8,512 bases of DNA from Deinococcus rhizophilus (GTDB lineage Bacteria > Deinococcota > Deinococci > Deinococcales > Deinococcaceae). The notes beneath the pieces were generated by a model. The model was not told the DNA's origin, searched no databases, and saw only the letters and a program-made list of their open reading frames with translations. A program made the position numbers and the translations under genes. Positions within the stretch are counted from its first letter, which is position 1, and every line of letters begins with the position of its first letter. Location: contig NZ_JASNGB010000050.1 in the NCBI RefSeq assembly GCF_030271215.1, positions 1 through 8,512 on the forward strand, in the 5' to 3' direction. This document shows, in pieces, positions 7,625 through 8,512 of the stretch.

Positions 7625-8327
7625 AGCGCCAGGACGAGAGTTCGCCCGGCAGGTGAGCGGTCTCGTTGAAGCTGTCGAGGCTGGCCCGCCCACCGCCGTA
7701 GGTCAGCCGGGTCAGGCTGCCGTTGCGGACGCGCCAGTTCAGGGTGAGGGCCGATTCGTCGGGAGCGCGCAGGACGGCGGCCACCGTCACGCCGATCACC
7801 CCGCCGGAGGTGAAGGCCAGCACGGTGCGCCCGGACGGCCCCGCCAGCAACTCGCGCAAGAAGGCGTGGACACGGGCGCGGAAGTCCTGCCACGGTTCCA
7901 CGTCCGCGTGCGCGACCTCGCCGCGCAGATAGGCGGCGGCCAGGGGTTCAAGCATCCGCTGGAGGTGGCGGTTGCGGTCGGGGCCGCGCTGCCCCTTCTC
8001 CCAGGCCCGCAGCCGGGCGTCAAACCCTGCGTCGCGGGCGGCCAGCAGCGGCGCGAGCGTGCGGATCAACCCGTCGCCGTCGTACTCGGCCAGCCGGGGG
8101 TCGGTGGTGGGATCGGGCCAGCCGCCGCCCGCCGCTTCCGAGGCGAGGCGGGCGCTCTCGCGCTGGCGGACCAGGGAACCGGAGATCACGTCGGTCGGCT
8201 CCAGCCCGGCTTCCAGCAGATACTCGCCCACCGCGCGGGCCTGCACCTCGCCCAGCGGGGAAAGGCGGTCGGTATCGGCCTCGAAGGGGGTGGCCTGGCC
8301 GTGGCGCACCAGGATGAGCGTGCTCAC
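7623..8327 (-). CDS. Histidine phosphatase superfamily (phosphoglycerate mutase-like) protein
   Basis: Member of the RHG-motif histidine phosphatase superfamily, 234 residues from a GTG start at 8327. The N-terminal STLILVRHGQA holds the phospho-accepting His9 and Arg8. SGSLVRQRESA (about 49-59) carries the second phosphate-binding arginine (Arg54). RLAEYDGDG (about 78-86) offers the acidic residue Glu81. The usual second histidine (HGG) is replaced: the motif here reads FTSGGVI, with Ser174. The C-terminus has NETAHL, recalling a subfamily in which a conserved NDTAHL-like tail occurs, so the substitution is probably subfamily-wide rather than decay. Substrate unknown; small phosphoesters or phosphoproteins are possible. 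The GTG is favoured because GGGAGGA (8331-8337) directly precedes it; the upstream in-frame ATG at 8387 lacks one, and the extra 20 residues run through a repeat. First gene of an operon with the esterase. Confidence 0.88.
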   Translation of the reverse strand: MSTLILVRHGQATPFEADTDRLSPLGEVQARAVGEYLLEAGLEPTDVISGSLVRQRESARLASEAAGGGWPDPTTDPRLAEYDGDGLIRTLAPLLAARDAGFDARLRAWEKGQRGPDRNRHLQRMLEPLAAAYLRGEVAHADVEPWQDFRARVHAFLRELLAGPSGRTVLAFTSGGVIGVTVAAVLRAPDESALTLNWRVRNGSLTRLTYGGGRASLDSFNETAHLPGELSSWR

Positions 8328-8330
8328 GCG

Positions 8331-8337
8331 TCCTCCC
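8331..8337 (-). promoter_or_regulatory. Ribosome binding site deciding the GTG start of the phosphatase
   Basis: Minus-strand GGGAGGA lies three bases before GTG at 8327. It is the strongest Shine-Dalgarno match near the candidate starts, and the predicted protein then begins right at the RHG-containing first strand, as usual in the family. Confidence 0.65.
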
Positions 8338-8345
8338 GGCGAAGG

Positions 8346-8485
8346 CTCATACGGACTCCGATGGAATCGCCCACGAAGTGAGTCCATCCGAGCGGAGGCG
8401 AGCAGGAGAAAGGGCGGGTTCCGGGAGATGGATGGACTGCCGGTGGTGTCCCGGAAGGAAAGGAATTGGACGGAATCCGTCTCAG
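8346..8485. repeat. MITE-like segment with imperfect terminal inverted repeats
   Basis: The left end CTCATACGGACTCCG (8346-8360) matches the reverse complement of the right end CGGAATCCGTCTCAG (8471-8485) at 12 of 15 positions. Each end contains its own palindrome: CGGACTCCG (8352-8360) and GACGGAATCCGTC (8469-8481). Inside are two further perfect pairs: AGTCCATCC (8381-8389) / GGATGGACT (8430-8438) and TTCCGGGA (8419-8426) / TCCCGGAA (8449-8456). No coding capacity is seen. The segment fills the space upstream of the phosphatase operon, so its promoter must lie inside it or in the upstream gene. Transposition history is inference; copies elsewhere in the genome would be needed. Confidence 0.45.
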
Positions 8486-8512
8486 GCTTTCACGATGCTG
8501 ATGGTCCCGCCC
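8482..8512 (-). CDS. Possible C-terminal end of an upstream minus-strand gene (partial)
   Basis: On the minus strand the window edge reads GGTISIVKA followed by TGA (8484-8482). The codons look like ordinary coding sequence, and the position upstream of the phosphatase operon on the same strand fits a preceding gene. Ten codons are too few to name a family or to exclude chance. If real, its stop codon falls within the right terminal repeat of the 8346-8485 segment. Confidence 0.3.
   Translation of the reverse strand, partial: GGTISIVKA

Noticed and set aside
7590..8381. 263-codon plus-strand open frame opposite the phosphatase
   Set aside because: Antisense to the RHG-motif gene, no recognisable domain.

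Overview
The window is very GC-rich (roughly 70% by eye) and densely coding, with G/C-ending codons throughout. It most resembles a Deinococcus chromosome or megaplasmid. That assignment is an inference. It rests on base composition, on the combination of bacterial tryptophan 2,3-dioxygenase and UDP-galactopyranose mutase, and on two genes whose only promoter-like signal is a TANNNT -10 box 6-7 bases before the ATG, the leaderless arrangement common in Deinococcus. No 16S or other taxonomic marker is present.

Layout. 1-1794 (+): 3' part of a GMC-family FAD oxidoreductase of the long-chain fatty-alcohol oxidase type, cut by the window start. 1795-1917: short intergenic region with nested dyads upstream of 1918-2778 (+), a complete tryptophan 2,3-dioxygenase with a leaderless-type start. 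2779-2832: an intrinsic terminator that reads best on the minus strand. 5191 back to 2833 (-): a two-gene operon in which a GT-B glycosyltransferase overlaps glf (UDP-galactopyranose mutase) by 8 bases, pointing to galactofuranose-containing surface glycan. 5192-5537: a 346-base divergent intergenic region with stacked inverted repeats and an AT-rich near-palindrome. 5538-6683 (+): a membrane diguanylate cyclase with six predicted helices, an intact GGEEF active site and an RxxD inhibitory site. Its stop codon overlaps that of the convergent 7612-6680 (-) HSL-type esterase. The esterase lies 10 bases downstream of 8327-7623 (-), a histidine phosphatase superfamily protein, in a second two-gene operon. 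8346-8485: a roughly 140-base MITE-like segment with imperfect terminal inverted repeats. 8482-8512: apparently the last codons of one more minus-strand gene.

How the genes relate. The clearest module is galactofuranose synthesis and transfer (glf plus glycosyltransferase), transcribed divergently from a c-di-GMP synthase; c-di-GMP commonly controls surface polysaccharide, so shared regulation is plausible but unproven. The GMC oxidoreductase, tryptophan dioxygenase, phosphatase and esterase are ordinary accessory metabolism.

I found no CRISPR array, transposase, phage gene, toxin-antitoxin pair, tRNA or rRNA. The genes themselves belong to known families. The least explained material is in the two structured non-coding stretches (5192-5537 and 8346-8485) and in the substituted second histidine of the phosphatase.
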